Below are positions 25,842 through 38,700 of a stretch of DNA of 64,000 nt, one piece after another. Where the stretch lies: positions 23,769,501 through 23,833,500 of the forward strand of contig NC_080568.1 in assembly GCF_030253575.1 (NCBI RefSeq), read 5' to 3'. The position numbers and the translations under genes were made by a program. The notes beneath the pieces were generated by a model. That model saw only the letters and a list, made by a program, of their open reading frames with translations, was not told the DNA's origin and did no database searches. This DNA comes from Rhododendron vialii (lineage: Eukaryota; Streptophyta; Magnoliopsida; Ericales; Ericaceae). Positions within the stretch are counted from its first letter, which is position 1. Each line of letters opens with the position of its first letter.

Positions 25842-26113
25842 GGAAAACGGGAAGAAGTTGAAAGCTAAAAGAAAAAGAACTAATGTTCCAAAATTCAAGC
25901 TTCCAGGACCTACAAATATGTAGGCTTTGTGTCGATTGCATGCAGTTTGTTCATGATTTTGCCACTTTTTTCTCTCTTTTGTCCCGTAATGATCTGTTTA
26001 TCCACATTGTAATATCATGATGCAGGTTAAGAGTCAAGGAGAAGGCTGTGGTGACGGGTGTGCTCTCCAAATATGCAGCTCAAGCTGCTTCAGCTTCAAA
26101 GGGAAAACCTTAG
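25842..26113 (+). pseudogene. truncated copy 1 of the RBD1-like 3' end
   Basis: Matches 21912-22188 of the RBD1-like gene: the end of exon 3, the whole 111-bp last intron, and exon 4 up to the stop codon. The intron is kept, so this is a DNA-level duplication and not a retrocopy. There is no upstream start or RRM. The base before the old exon 3 donor is changed (ATAG to ATAT), so normal splicing is doubtful. It shares with copy 2 substitutions not found in the parent gene (for example GTGGTGAC for GTGCTGAC). Confidence 0.85.
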
Positions 26114-26267
26114 TGTAGTTTGGTGTCGTTGGAGATTGCTATCTATGATTACTACCATTAGCAAACTCACTTTGTATACCAAATATATGGCCCTGGTGGA
26201 TGAATTGTCAATTGCATTTTCTGTTTTCTCCAATTTTTTGTCTGCTGTGACCCGTTTTCTCCAATTT

Positions 26268-26908
26268 GTTAGTAATTATGGATTTTATGGTGGTATTAGG
26301 AGTAACTAAAGTTGTATTTGGGCCGAAGATCTGGCTAAGGAGAAAAAAGAAAAGTAAATAGTAGAGCTGGACCATTAAGCTTAGGAAAACGGGAAGAAGT
26401 TGAAAGCTAAAAGAAAAAGAACTAATGTTCCAAAATTCAAGCTTCCAGGATCTACAAATTTGTAGGCTCTGTGTCGATTACATGCAGTTTGTTCATGATT
26501 TTGCCACTTTTCTCTCTCTTGTCCGTAATGATCTGTTTATCCGCATTGTAATATCATGATGCAGGTTAAGAGTCAAGGAGAAGGCTGTGGTGACGGGTGT
26601 GCTCTCCAAATATGCAGCTCAAGCTGCTTCAGCTTCAAAGGGAAAACCTTAGTGTAGTTTGATGTCGTTAGAGATTGCTATCTATGATTACTACCATTAG
26701 CAAACTCACTTTGTATACCAAATATATGGCCCTGGTGGATGAATTGTCAATTGCATTTACTGTTTTCTCCAATTTATTGTCTGCTGTGACCTGTTTTCTC
26801 CAATTTGTAGGATGATGAGACCTGTTTTCTCTTTAATGGTCCAGATCTTCGACCCAAATACAACTTTAGTTACTCCTAATACCACCATAAAATCCATAAT
26901 TACTAACA
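26268..26908. repeat. inverted repeat bracketing pseudogene copy 2
   Basis: The arm at 26268-26334 is repeated in reverse complement at 26841-26908 with one clear mismatch. The right arm continues into the complement of 26367-26378 but lacks the 36 bp between two CTGG tetramers. That fits a short-direct-repeat deletion. The spacer holds pseudogene copy 2. Confidence 0.8.
26384..26652 (+). pseudogene. truncated copy 2 of the RBD1-like 3' end
   Basis: Second copy of the same exon 3-intron-exon 4 segment, about 541 bp after copy 1. The two copies also share about 155 bp of 3' flank (26114-26270 and 26653-26811) that the parent gene lacks. They therefore arose from one another by tandem duplication after the first copying event. 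The donor context is again altered (ATTTGTAGG). Confidence 0.85.
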
Positions 26909-27143
26909 ACCATCCAAAAGACACCAAGTGCTAAGAATACAGGCCTTCATACTTAAAATTACCCACTCTGATCGCTAGTCTAATGAAACGCAATGTGATT
27001 CCCTCAATCGAATTCCATCAAACCAAAACCAAATTCACTACAACTATTCAAAACCTGCTCTAAGAGCTCATACAATCTTCATGAAAACTTACACAACATG
27101 ACAACTTGAGCACAATAGAGTATAGATTTGAGGATGCTCTCTG

Positions 27144-30100
27144 TTATGTTTTGCTATTGCCTTTGGTCCATTCCTTCCAGTCTTTGTCCACCTGATCTTG
27201 GGCCCATTTAACAGCTGCTCGTGCAGCTTGTGGGCCTCCGGGCAAGCCCCTCTCGTTCAAAGTCTCAGCCATGTCCATAAAAGGTATGACCAAGAGTGTT
27301 CCTGGACCTCCATACTCGGTGTGTAAGAAGGTACTGAATATCTGGTAAAGATGGTGTCAAAACGTAAAGGAGTTAAGCAATCTTTAAGCTTTAGGGTCTT
27401 CAAATAGCAACAAGACACACAATCTAAATAAGCTATCTGATGTGATAACTTAGATCTAATCCCCAATGAACCAGAAACAAATTAAGGGTTACATCCGCTT
27501 TACCCCCTTGTGGGTTGGGTCATTTGTGCTCTGTAGACTAAAATGCACCGCCACAATATTCGGATGAGCACAATTTCCAACTACATTCTTCCACTATATC
27601 CTCCATGCACTTGAAAATGTTACACCACTCATATAAGCATTTCTTTGGTGGAAATTACAGGAGGGAGCTCAAACAGAAGTTTTCATCATTTCCATTTTTC
27701 TTTCTGTTCTATTTAACAGACACGGTGTGGAGATTGAATACCCAGCTAACAAGAGTAATTCCATCCACAAGAAAAGGACAGAGAGTTTCACTATTTTATA
27801 ATGAAGTCACAGTGATGGACTTCATACATAATATTTTAAGGTTCACTCTGTCTTCGTTTCTTGTCTTTCTCTTTTCCTACTTCAGAGCATCAAAAGCAGG
27901 TAGTATGCTACATTAGTAGCTCAACTCTCCCTTGTTGCACTTTACCGCAAAACTTCTACTATGCTCCCTAGTGGTAGTGGCATGGGAGCATGATGCTCCA
28001 ATTAAATATTGATCTTTAGATTGAAAAATTGGTAAATCACAGCCGTTAGACCAAAACAATCAACAAAAAGTAATGTAAATTTGCTAAAAACAAGGTGGTT
28101 TTTTGATTTTGCCGAAAAAATTCGCAATAATGCTTACTACAGAAACTGGTTATACATATCATTTACTAAGGCAACACTTACTATTAAGCCTGTCAATGGA
28201 CCGGATCCGATCTGAATCCGATAACGTCGATCCAATAATCCGAATCTGGTAATCCAAATTCAGATCGGATTGGATCGGATTAAATCCGTTATCAATCCAA
28301 ATCTGAACTTTATTTTAAAATTTTTTTTTTAAAAACAATAAATTTTTTATTTTGAAAAAAAAAATGTTTAAGAAGTTGTATTTTTATATTAAGTTTTTAG
28401 TTTTTAGTTTTTAACTTTTTTTTTGGAAAATTGATTTTTATTTTTATTTTATTTTTTTGTGGCTAAAATTTTTGAAGTAAAAAAGTTTTCAAATCGGATT
28501 TGGATTTTCGGATCAGATCCGGATTACCACTATCGGATTTGAGTCTTATCGGATCCGGATCGGATTCGGCTCATTAACATGCCTACTTACTATGTTATAT
28601 GGCTATACTAATTATATTGTATGACCACACTATCTAGCTACACTTTCTATATTATATGGTTACACTTAGTACATTATGCGGCTACACTTACCACGTTATA
28701 TGGCTATACATACCATTAACCAATGGAAGCATCTAAGGGTGAGCATGGTCCGGATTGGTTCGGTTTCATAGTAAACCAAGAACTAAACTAATACCTACGA
28801 ATTGTGAATTTTGATAACCAAATTAATCCATAGAATGTATAAAACCAAACCAATCCAAACCATAAAAATATGGTTCGGTTTCGGTTTTGACCATGGTTCA
28901 CATGAAACTGAGATATTTATCTTCATAAACTATTTAAATTGAGTACTGAGAGACATTAAATCAATTATTATTAGTATTAAAACCAATTTTTTTCTTACGT
29001 AAGGAATATAGTAAAGAAAGAACTATTATGAGAGAAAATAGTGGCTAACAAATAGTGTCTATTATTGACCGGGAAAGAAAGAGATGAATACAATTTGCCA
29101 ATTTATGTTTATTGGTTTGGATAGAATAGGAATATTGTTTCATCATACAAATTTTGAGTATTAGATATGACTTAGGCTAGTTTTATTTGGTGTATCTAAA
29201 TCATGTATATATCAATACATATACATATATATACACTTACGCACATATACATACGGTTTGGATCGGATTGGAACCGAAACCGTTGACATAAATCCATAGA
29301 CCAAACCATTGAACATGGTTTTTGATTTTTTGAAACTAAAGCCAAACCACACTACTAAAAAACCAACCAAACTATGCGGTTTGGATTGGTTTGGACCGGA
29401 TTCGCGGATTGACGGTTTTTTTCTCACCCCTAGGAGCATCATGTTTCCATACCACTTGGGAGCCGGAGCCCTTTGCCAGGGACCAATACACCATGGGAGT
29501 ACCCTCTTATTTTCATCTTACCTCAACAATTCAAAAACTTAAAGGGCAAATTAAACTTACACCAGCTATAGCTTCTTCCTTGAGGGTAATAGAAGCAAAG
29601 TAGTTCTGTGATGTTTAAAAAAAAAACTGTAGTTCTGTACGTTAAGAGATTTCAATGACATCCCCTCAACTCAAAAAGTGAACAAGTGAAATGGTTAATA
29701 TTTCCATTAATACTAACAAGAAGTTCAATTTTTTTCTTCCCGCCTTTCTATCTATTCTCGCATAAAACGTATTCTAATGAAACTGTTAGGATTTTCTTTG
29801 AATTTTTTTTTTTTGGTGTGATCAAGCCTACTAATCGTTATACTTCAAAAATAGGAGAAATAGTGTTAATAAGTGAGCACAAATACTATGAAAATTTCTA
29901 CTCGTAATTGCTGATACTTGTGCTTGAGATTATGTGGCTTATTTTAAGTACACTAATGAATGATCTTTTTCAAACTTGCAGAAACAGGAAAGCGGTAAGA
30001 ATACTACTGGGGCCAGAAGTTTCAAAAAACAAACAAGAAAACAGATTATGTTCGGCCATTCTCTAGGCAATGATGAGCCAATCGATTCGTCCCTTGGAAA

Positions 30101-30931
30101 AAGGTTGATAGGAACTCCTAATCTCTAGGGCAAGCCTTGAAGAAATTAACCCAGTCAATACAACCTAATACTCTCTTGCTCAATTGATTAGTTCTGAAGT
30201 GTATCAACCAATGGTTAATTCTCCTAATCTGTAAAGGTTAACAAGAGAGCAATGAGTCGTAATAGTTCTGTCAAGTGTCAACTCTCATTAAGTTCGAACA
30301 ACAGTCCTCCAAACTTATCTAACATGAATACAAGATATATGCGAAACCCAGATGAAATCTTCTGATAAAAACAAAGAAAAAAAACAAAGAGGAGAGGAGA
30401 GAAGCGAGGTAAGTTCATTAACAACACTATAACATTACCTCAGTGCAGATTCCAACAACTTCTGCCAGTGAATCTCCATACAAGTCCTTTTTTTTGGAGA
30501 GTTTCTTAACAAGATTGACCCTAAACTTCTCTGTCTCCTGTACCCACAAATTAAAACCCAAAAAAAGAAATTCTTAAAAAAAAATTACAGAAGCGGAGCA
30601 TTTCCACAAATAGGTGGAGGGCACTCACAGCATCGGCAAATTCAGGAATCGGGTCGGGAAATTTGTACTCGGCAGCCCTGCAAATCAACCTGGATGGGCA
30701 TAATGACCGCCTTTTCTCGCCCAGCGAACAAGGGTACGAATTAGAGCCGTTGAAACTAATGCCTTTACTGCAGTAAGCATTGTGCCTATTTGAAATGTGG
30801 GCTGAAACCCGAGAAGAAGAGGGGGAGGAGGAAGAAGAAGAGGAGAGTGAAAGAGAAGGATTGACGGGTAAAGACGAAGCAAGAGAGTAAGATTTGAAGG
30901 TTAAAGGGAAAAGAGATGTAGCCGAAGCCAT
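27144..30931 (-). CDS. PRIN2: PLASTID REDOX INSENSITIVE 2, chloroplastic
   Basis: Small plastid protein linked to the plastid-encoded RNA polymerase and to redox signalling from plastid to nucleus (established for Arabidopsis PRIN2). Exons on the minus strand are 30931-30629, 30537-30439 and 27341-27144, phase 0 at both junctions, giving 199 aa. Residues 1 to about 65 are Ser-rich, a typical transit peptide. The conserved core starts near AAEYKFPDPIPEFADA and runs through GDSLAEVVGICTE, TEYGGPGTLLVIPF and GGPQAARAAVKWAQ to the end. I chose the ATG giving MASAT; an in-frame ATG nine codons upstream (30958) is possible but less typical. Intron 2 is about 3.1 kb and hosts two hAT-type elements. 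Confidence 0.93.
28185..28585. mobile_element. hAT-type MITE in PRIN2 intron 2
   Basis: Ends TAAGCCTGTCAATGG and (complement of right end) TAGGCATGTTAATG. Flanked by an exact 8-bp direct repeat CTTACTAT at 28177-28184 and 28586-28593. Subterminal GGATCCGATC-type words are inverted. 401 bp, non-coding. Confidence 0.85.
28734..29432. mobile_element. hAT-type non-autonomous element in PRIN2 intron 2
   Basis: Ends TAAGGGTGAGCATGG and complement TAGGGGTGAGAAAAA, flanked by GAAGCATC and GGAGCATC (7 of 8). Inverted subterminal GGATTGGTTCGGTTT words. Same family as 14737-16554. Confidence 0.8.
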
Positions 30932-33468
30932 CTCTATCACCAACACAAGCCACTCCAAGAAGAGACTTCTGGTTATTTTTTCCCCGCTACTTCAACAGTC
31001 TCTGCCTGAGGACGAAGTTTATAATTCTAGGCAAATGAGATACGGGCATTATCCATTTATAATGATGCTAATTACTCCCAGTGATATACAGCAGGTGGTG
31101 ATTTTTTACAACTGGTCACAAATGACCTTTACTCGCGAAATCACCATTCCGAAGGAATATTAGTACTAGTTTAGGATGTCAAGAGATGCGTGTTTCCACT
31201 CCCACTCATGCTTTATGTGCCTCGATTTCAAAGAACTTTCTTTTTTCACCGTGAAGTTACCGTATTATTTTTTTTCTATTTGTTTACTTTTTTACATATA
31301 GAAGGGTAATACATTAACTTCACAAACTTAAAAGACGAAAAGAAGATGATTTATTTTATTGGGACCGAAAGTTTTACAATTTTTTTTTTTCATTTTAAAC
31401 AAGGGTAGTGATTTTTGCCTTCTCTTCTTTACGCACTCCACTCCTTTTTTTGTTTTATTCACGTGCAATCACCCTTTTGCCCTTTTATTAGTTCACTTTT
31501 TTCACACTTTAAATGATAATGTAATAAATTCACATGAAAGAGAGTATGCATGGTAAAAAAGAGAGTGCAAGAATCAACTCTTTCTTTTTTTATTCAAAGT
31601 TATAGATAGCCCTTGCCATTAAATAGTAGATCCAAATAGTCCTATGGTACACACCCTTTATTCGGAGGTGTACCGTACGCATAATGATTTTAAACCCTTG
31701 GATTTCAAAGTAAATAATCCAGACCACCCATTTATTAAATCAATTAATAAAATAAAAAAAGGGCTTAGCAGGTAACAGGTTGTTCTCTCTTCCTTGACTT
31801 TCTCTCTCTCTCCCTCATGTGTAAAATACTACAAATTATACAACATAACCACAATTGTTATGACAACACAAAAATAAGACACTTTCTTACCACAATGTGT
31901 CGTACCAAAAGAAATCGATCAAAAGATACTAGATACAAGATCAAAATATATCGTTGCACAATCTATAATTATTATACCCAAACAAGATACATGTCTAAAA
32001 TATCACAAATTAAATATTGTATAACTTAACATCCTAACAGTCCTGATCGATCATTTTAAAAATACACTCACTAACGACATTTAGATTGTACAGTCAATTT
32101 ATATTTGGTATGAAACCTAGTCCTCTATTGTAGTTGAATGTAGACTGTGACACAATAATGATGATCAAATCCGTTGAATTTTTTATGTTTGTTGATTAAG
32201 TCACCTACGTAATTTTTTGTCTCTATCAAGTTTAGGAAGCTCCATCATCGGCACGCAAATTGAATAATAGAATGATATTTTTCATCCAATTAAGTGTCTA
32301 GCTATAAGCCATCAACTTCATTCTTGGTGCGAATGACTTAATTAATATTATGTAAAAGATAGACGATTTTGATAAAAAAAACACCTTACGTGGGGCTCAA
32401 ATGGTGCATTATTATATTTTAATGTTGTATTGAAATTGAACGACGAGATTTGTTGAAGTATGAAACTTCAAGGACTAACCATGTGATTTATCCTAAAAAA
32501 ATAACAACATTCTTTAAAAAAAAAGAAAAAGGAACGAATGGTTTAATACTTTAACCCCAGATCTTTTAGATAAATGTCCAAACTCTAACACCTTATCACT
32601 ATGGTACACAATTCAGAATTTGTAATTCTAAAGGCTATTAATTATATAATATTTTCTTGTATGTAAGGGCTTTTATTTTCAGGCTGAAAATTTGAGAAGA
32701 CAGAGGCCTCAAATGCCTCCATCCTAGTGCTGGGCCTACACTTGTAGATCAATATTATAGCCTATGTCATTGGTGTAAATCAAAATGTCGACTATAATAA
32801 TTTTTTTTGAAAGAAAGTACAATGACAATAAATTTACAAAATTATTTAGATTTTACTTTCACAACCTAGTTCCAAGGACCACCATTAAATTTGGATTGGT
32901 AAGCATAGGGTGAAGGTTTGACACCGATCCATGTGTCAAATATATAGTGCCAATTGTTAAGTGCGCCCTGAATATTGATAAGATTGGGTACTAATATAAT
33001 TAATTTCACCAATTACAAAAAGGAGAGTAATTTTCACACTCTATTTTTTGATATTCACACTTATTTTTTTGTACTCCATTTTAGTGTTGAAATTGTATGC
33101 ATTTGAGACAGTTGGATAATTATTTTTTTCGTGACCTCTCATTTTTCCACGAAGGAATTTTAATTTTTTGACTTAAATTTTGTAGAAAAAGAATTTGATT
33201 TAGACTAATATTTTGAGAGGAAATTGTAGTTGTATTCAAAAATTTGGGTATAATACTTACTTTTTGGTGAATTTTTTGGATGAAAATTTTGTGCGAGAAC
33301 CTCATTTTTAGTTTAAATTATTGAGGTATTGTGTAGGGACAAATAAGAATTTGAAAAAATAGTGTAGAGGGAATCGAAAATTAAGATAATATGGTGAAAA
33401 TTTTAAAATTTGAAAAAATAATGTGGCGGGAATTGAAAATAATTAGTGGTATTGTATTTTGTCAATTA

Positions 33469-34240
33469 TAACTATCGTTTACTGAACATTCCAATTGAAT
33501 TTTTTTTATACGACACGTTGTGGGTATGAAAACGCCAATTTATGGTGTTGTCATAACAAATTTGATTATATTACTGAATTTGCGGTATGGGATTTTGCTA
33601 ATAATAACTATCGTTAACTGAGCATTTCAATTGAATTTTTTTTATACAATACGTTGTGGGTATGAAAACGTTAATTTATGGTGTTGTCATAACAAATTTG
33701 GTTATATTACTGAATTTGAGGTATGATATTTTATTAATTATAACTATCGTTAATTGAACATTCTGATTGAATTTTTTTATACGAGACGTTGTGGGTATGA
33801 AAACGTCAATTTATGGTGTTGTTATAACAAATTTGGTTATATTACTGAATTTGTGGTATTTTAGACATGTGTTATTACGGAATATTTTAATTAATTTCCT
33901 TTGGTACGACACATTGTGGTAAGAAAACGTCAATTTATGGTATTGTCATAACAATTATGGTTTGTTATAAAATTTGTGGTATTTAAATATATTTTCTTTT
34001 GATATGACACGTTGTGTTAAGAAAATGGCAATTTTAGGTGTTGTCATAATAATTGTGGTTATTGTATAAAATTTGTGATATTTTACAAATATTTTTGGCT
34101 TGGGTATAACAATTGTTGATTTTGGTACGGCATATTTTGATTTTGTTACGGAATATCATACGAGTCAAAAAAAAATTGGTACGATTCATTGTGGTAAAAT
34201 AATGCCAATTTATGGTGTTGTTATAACATTTGTGGGTAAC
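33469..34240 (+). repeat. six-copy subterminal tandem array
   Basis: Units of roughly 98-175 bp with landmarks ACGACACGTTGTGGGTATGA and GCCAATTTATGGTGTTGTCA, at about 33511, 33645, 33780, 33906, 34004 and 34179. The first three are spaced 134-136 bp apart; the later ones are shorter or more diverged. Confidence 0.85.
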
Positions 34241-34451
34241 ATTATTTAATTTTTGATATTGTACGTATATATTTGGTTAGGGTACAAGTATTATGGATTT
34301 CAGTACGAATAATTATGGTTACATAATAACAATATTTTTTAATTATAGGTAACCTGTTAATGTTCAACAGGTAAATTTTAATGTATAAGTCGTAACTAGA
34401 ATCATAAATATGCATTAGAAAACCAAAAATTGGTATAAGGAAAATCACAAA

Positions 34452-34979
34452 GGGCAAATTATAGTTACCCCCCTCTAACTAACCCTCGCGTACACTTACC
34501 CCCCTCTAACTTCTTTTTTTGGCACTTAACCCCCTCAAACTAATTGAAATTCAAACGGTCATAACTTCAAACGGTCATAATTTTTTCGTCCAAAATCGAA
34601 AATATGCAAATTATATATCAATTTCGAGGTCTTGAAGTCAGCTTTCTAATGACACCAAAATCACATCACGATTCAAAGCACACAGAAAGTTATGATCAAA
34701 ACGGTCTTTCTGTCTACCAGCCTTTACTCTTTTGATCATAACTTTCTGTGTGCTTTGAATCGTGATGCGATTTTGGTGTCATTAGAAAGCTAACTTCAAG
34801 ACCTCGAAATCGATATATAATTTGCATATTTTCGATTTTGAACGAAGAAGTTATGACCGTTTGAAGTTATGACCGTTTGAATTTTAGTTAGTTTGAGGGG
34901 GTTAAGTGCCAAAAAAAGAAGTTAGAGGGGGGTAAGTGTACGCGAGGGTTAGTTAGAAGGGGGTAACTATAATTTGCCC
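34452..34979. mobile_element. Mutator-like hairpin element, 250/28/250 bp
   Basis: Two near-identical inverted arms, 34452-34701 and 34730-34979, around a 28-bp loop. Ends GGGCAAATTATAG and complement. Exact 9-bp target duplication AATCACAAA at 34443-34451 and 34980-34988. Non-coding. Confidence 0.93.
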
Positions 34980-35784
34980 AATCACAAATTGTCATAATTT
35001 AAGCATACGGTATACCGTGTGTACCATAGTTTCTTCCATCAAATTATGGACATGAGCATATCATTAAGAATAGAGGAACAAACTCTACACAAGGCGAAGG
35101 CTACTACGATGGTCATACTTAAGTCACAACCAGATAAAAATCAAATTACATGTTCTTGAATTTAGAAAACAATACTCGCCCCACTAGAAATCCTTTCTTG
35201 TTTAAATATTTCTTTTTTTTTTTTGGGTCTTTTCTTCGAAGCCGCATAGAAAGTTCTCAAAGTAGAAAATAAGGAGGGCTGAATAACAGAAGCTTCATCC
35301 CAAAACGGAAAACCCCAACAACTGAAAACTATCCTCAGAAGGACTTCAGCAAAACCCACAAACGCAATGAATACCTTCCATTAACTGCTTAATGAACAAA
35401 ACTGAAGCATTTCTCAAACCAAGATTATACATGTTCTACAAGATATTGTAACGCACAGTGGTTCTGCCAAGCTTCTCGAAACAGAAAAATAATTCTTGCC
35501 GAGAAGATGTACGCAGTCTGTTCTAAACTATCATGACATTCCATTAACCAGAAAAGTTTCAAAATTCTCTTCCCTTGGTTCGAGAAAGATTGGTTAGGCT
35601 AATATTGACAGCAACATCTGACTAAACCACTGTAACGGAGGCTCAGCTCAAGATAAAGAACACCTGGGGGAGCACTTTTACTTGAATCTCAACTATTTAC
35701 AAGTCAAAACACACAGCAGCCCATGCCCCAAGTGTATGCCTATATGTACAGCTTGATCACAAAACCTATCAACATGTCAGCGGT

Positions 35785-38700
35785 TCACAGATTCCTCTCA
35801 TGTGGTTCAAGCCAAGTAAATCCCAGGAAATCAAACACTTCTTTTTCCGTCTTAAAATGCAAACTTCCGCTGGCTTTTGTCCCCTGCATGACATGTACAG
35901 GAGAGCTGAAAGATGAGAGGCCAACAAAGGGAAAAGGCAAAATAGGTTATATCTAAACCAACTACATACCCGTTTACTGCTAGAACTTTGAGTAGCTGGA
36001 AACAGCCCCGTATCATCAAGTCGGTATCCCTTCGAGTCCGCAAGTAATCTCAGTCTGCACCAGAATGACAAAATGGCCAAAAATTAAAGTATCTTCCAGT
36101 ACAGACCAAAAAAGCTGAAACATGTGGCCAATTAGCATTTTATCCATATAGCTCAATCACTTCACCAAGGACCACTGATGAGTAGTCTTCTTATTTCGGT
36201 TTCCTTTTGTGATTGCAGAAAGCATATTCTACGCTCAAACACAAACATGCAATGGTAATACTTAAACATAACTGTGAAAGTATTTTTCATTTATTAGAAG
36301 TTAGGAAAGTCTTGTCTAAATCAAAAGATAAAATGAGCATACCTCCTGTTTAACACATCATTCCCTGTCCAAGCTATTAGTCCAAAAGCATATATGTCCC
36401 TTGGATAAACCTATGAAGCAGAAGAGAATTTAGGAAAAGCAGCCAAACAATAAATTTCTGCAATTATTTACATCCCAGAGAGGATCAAATGCGGCTCGCC
36501 AAGGAAATCAGATGTGGAAAGTTATCTACCACATAGGATTTATTTTGGAAATTAGGTGGCTCATCCGAGAAAATAACTCTCCAGTTATCACAAAACAAAA
36601 AATCACTATCTATGTGAAATAGACAAATTTGCAGCTCAAAATGATGGTAACTCTTAAGTGCACTCGCAAGATTTCCACTTGAAAAATTCTTCAGTTACTA
36701 GCATTCTTGGTACTATTTATGTAAACTATGCTTGCATGAAGACAAAAGTACATGTCTTCGCTGATAAAAGAAAAGAAAAAAGAGTAGAAGTCTTCGGCCA
36801 GAATCTGGAATTTAGTGGAATCCCTTACCTATTCAACTGTAGAGTAGGGCTCGTCAAATTACCTTGAAATCTATACGATGTCGCAGCTCTCGACCAGGAT
36901 ATGTGTAAAGACCAAAATATGTATCAACTCCCGCATCAGTACCCTGCATTTTGTTGTATTCAGAGGGAAAGGGCTTAAGCCACACAAAGGAGCATAGTAT
37001 GTGCAAGAATCATATATCTTTTGATCTGAACGGGAAATGTTTGCATATTCATTCATATTCTGTTGTCAACAGTATAACATGCAGACCAATCAAGATAAGC
37101 AAATATAGTTCCAATATTTCCTAAATTCTGGAACAAAAAAAAAAACACAAAGGCTTTGTTCGGTTCGTGGTTTAGTTTTAGTTTTAGTTTTGTTTTCAAT
37201 CATTACCCTATTTCTTTCTCCAATTATTACCCTATTTTTTCAATTATTACTTTCCCATCTCTCTCTATCTCTCTCCAATCATTACCCCTATCTTCAATCA
37301 TTACTCTATTTCTCTCTCCACCCACTACCAAAACTAAACTAAACTAAACTCTCAACCAAACACAACCAAAAACAAAAACGCTTGATTACAATATTGACAA
37401 GATCCTTGGATTGATAAATAAGGCCCTCATTGACCAAAATATGATCGCATCAACATTGTCCAAAAACCACCAAAACTATATTTTGTTGGTTTAATTTTTT
37501 TTTTTTTTTGAAAAGTTTTGTTGGTTTAAATGTTGCAGCTGATATTCACAAGTAAAAGACCATGCAGTATCCACTTTAAGGCATCCAACATCTGGTTTTC
37601 ACTACTAAGAAATGTATTTGCTACTCACCTCTGAGAAGAAAAAGGAAGAGGAAAAACGAAGAAAGAAACTACCATTTTGAAGGTTCATACTTATCTATCT
37701 TGGATTGGGACATAATGCTCGGTTTGGTTTGATTTATACTTATCTATCTTCCCTGAACTCCTAGTCAAATGTCGACAAAGGCTACGAGGAGAAAAATAGA
37801 TGAACAAAAATGCATGCATATCGAATGTATATTCTACACCATATTACCTCTTCACTGTGAATACTAAAGATCAAATCTTCCCTTAAGAACTTTATATCCT
37901 TCAGATGCTTTACATATTTTCGAAGAAAGCCTATATGACTGGAACAAGAAAGAGAACTGATCAGCCTTCCAGAAATAGCATTAACATAAATAGTAGAAAG
38001 CAAGGAGAAAACAGTTTCTCTTTAACAAATATGCAAATAACTGCTACTTTGATTCATGCGAGAGAGTATGAAAAACACTGAGAAGTTATAGATAATCTAA
38101 CCACCTTTATGTTTCCAGGCAAACTATCCCAGGATACAAATGCCTCAAACTAGGAAATAGATGTTGGAGACTCTCGTTCATAACATTAAGGAATATAAAG
38201 TCAGGAAATAATTTAGTTTGAGGGACAGGTACCGTAAAACCCACTTAATAATTTGCATAATGTGTTTTCTTGAGCTCAAGAAAATGCAACTTATTCCCTT
38301 CTCATGAGGTGTCATCGATGCACACATTTGAATCTGTTAATGCAGTAACCAAGATAATAGAAAAAGTGATCTTGACCTTTTCCCATCAGGATGAGTAATG
38401 ACAATGTCCAGATCCCCACAAGAGGCTTTTCCACGCCTGTATGATCCTCCACATACCACCATCACCTTCAGCACATAATTCAAAAATCAATGGGGGGCCA
38501 ACACATAGCGAGGAATGGCTTGATAAGCACCTGATAATGCAATGTAGGGTGCACTAGTTATCTAGTTTTAGTTAATTTTATCGTTAATTTAGTTGTTTTT
38601 AATTACTTTTGCACGTAAGGTAGTTTGGTTTCGTTTGTGTAGAAACTTGTTCAAAGCAGGAGTTTTTAAGCTCAAGGCTGGCCCAAGATATTCAAAGTTC

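Larger units (their letters stand above)
31642..35029. mobile_element. large fold-back element between PRIN2 and POLL
   Basis: Outer ends CTATGGTACACAC (31642) and GTGTGTACCATAG (35029) are complementary. The next block is also complementary (GTACCGTACGCATAATGATT against GTATACCGTATGC...ATTATGA). Behind it, about 31820-32010 is the complement of the tandem repeat array at 33469-34240. No coding sequence and no clear target duplication. The hairpin element 34452-34979 is inserted in the right arm. Confidence 0.7.

Noticed and set aside
30958-30958. Upstream ATG for PRIN2
   Set aside because: It would add nine residues before MASAT; the downstream ATG gives the more usual transit peptide start. 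Not excluded.
33469-34240. CRISPR-like array
   Set aside because: Plant nuclear DNA; the units are long and diverged without short identical repeats and unique spacers.
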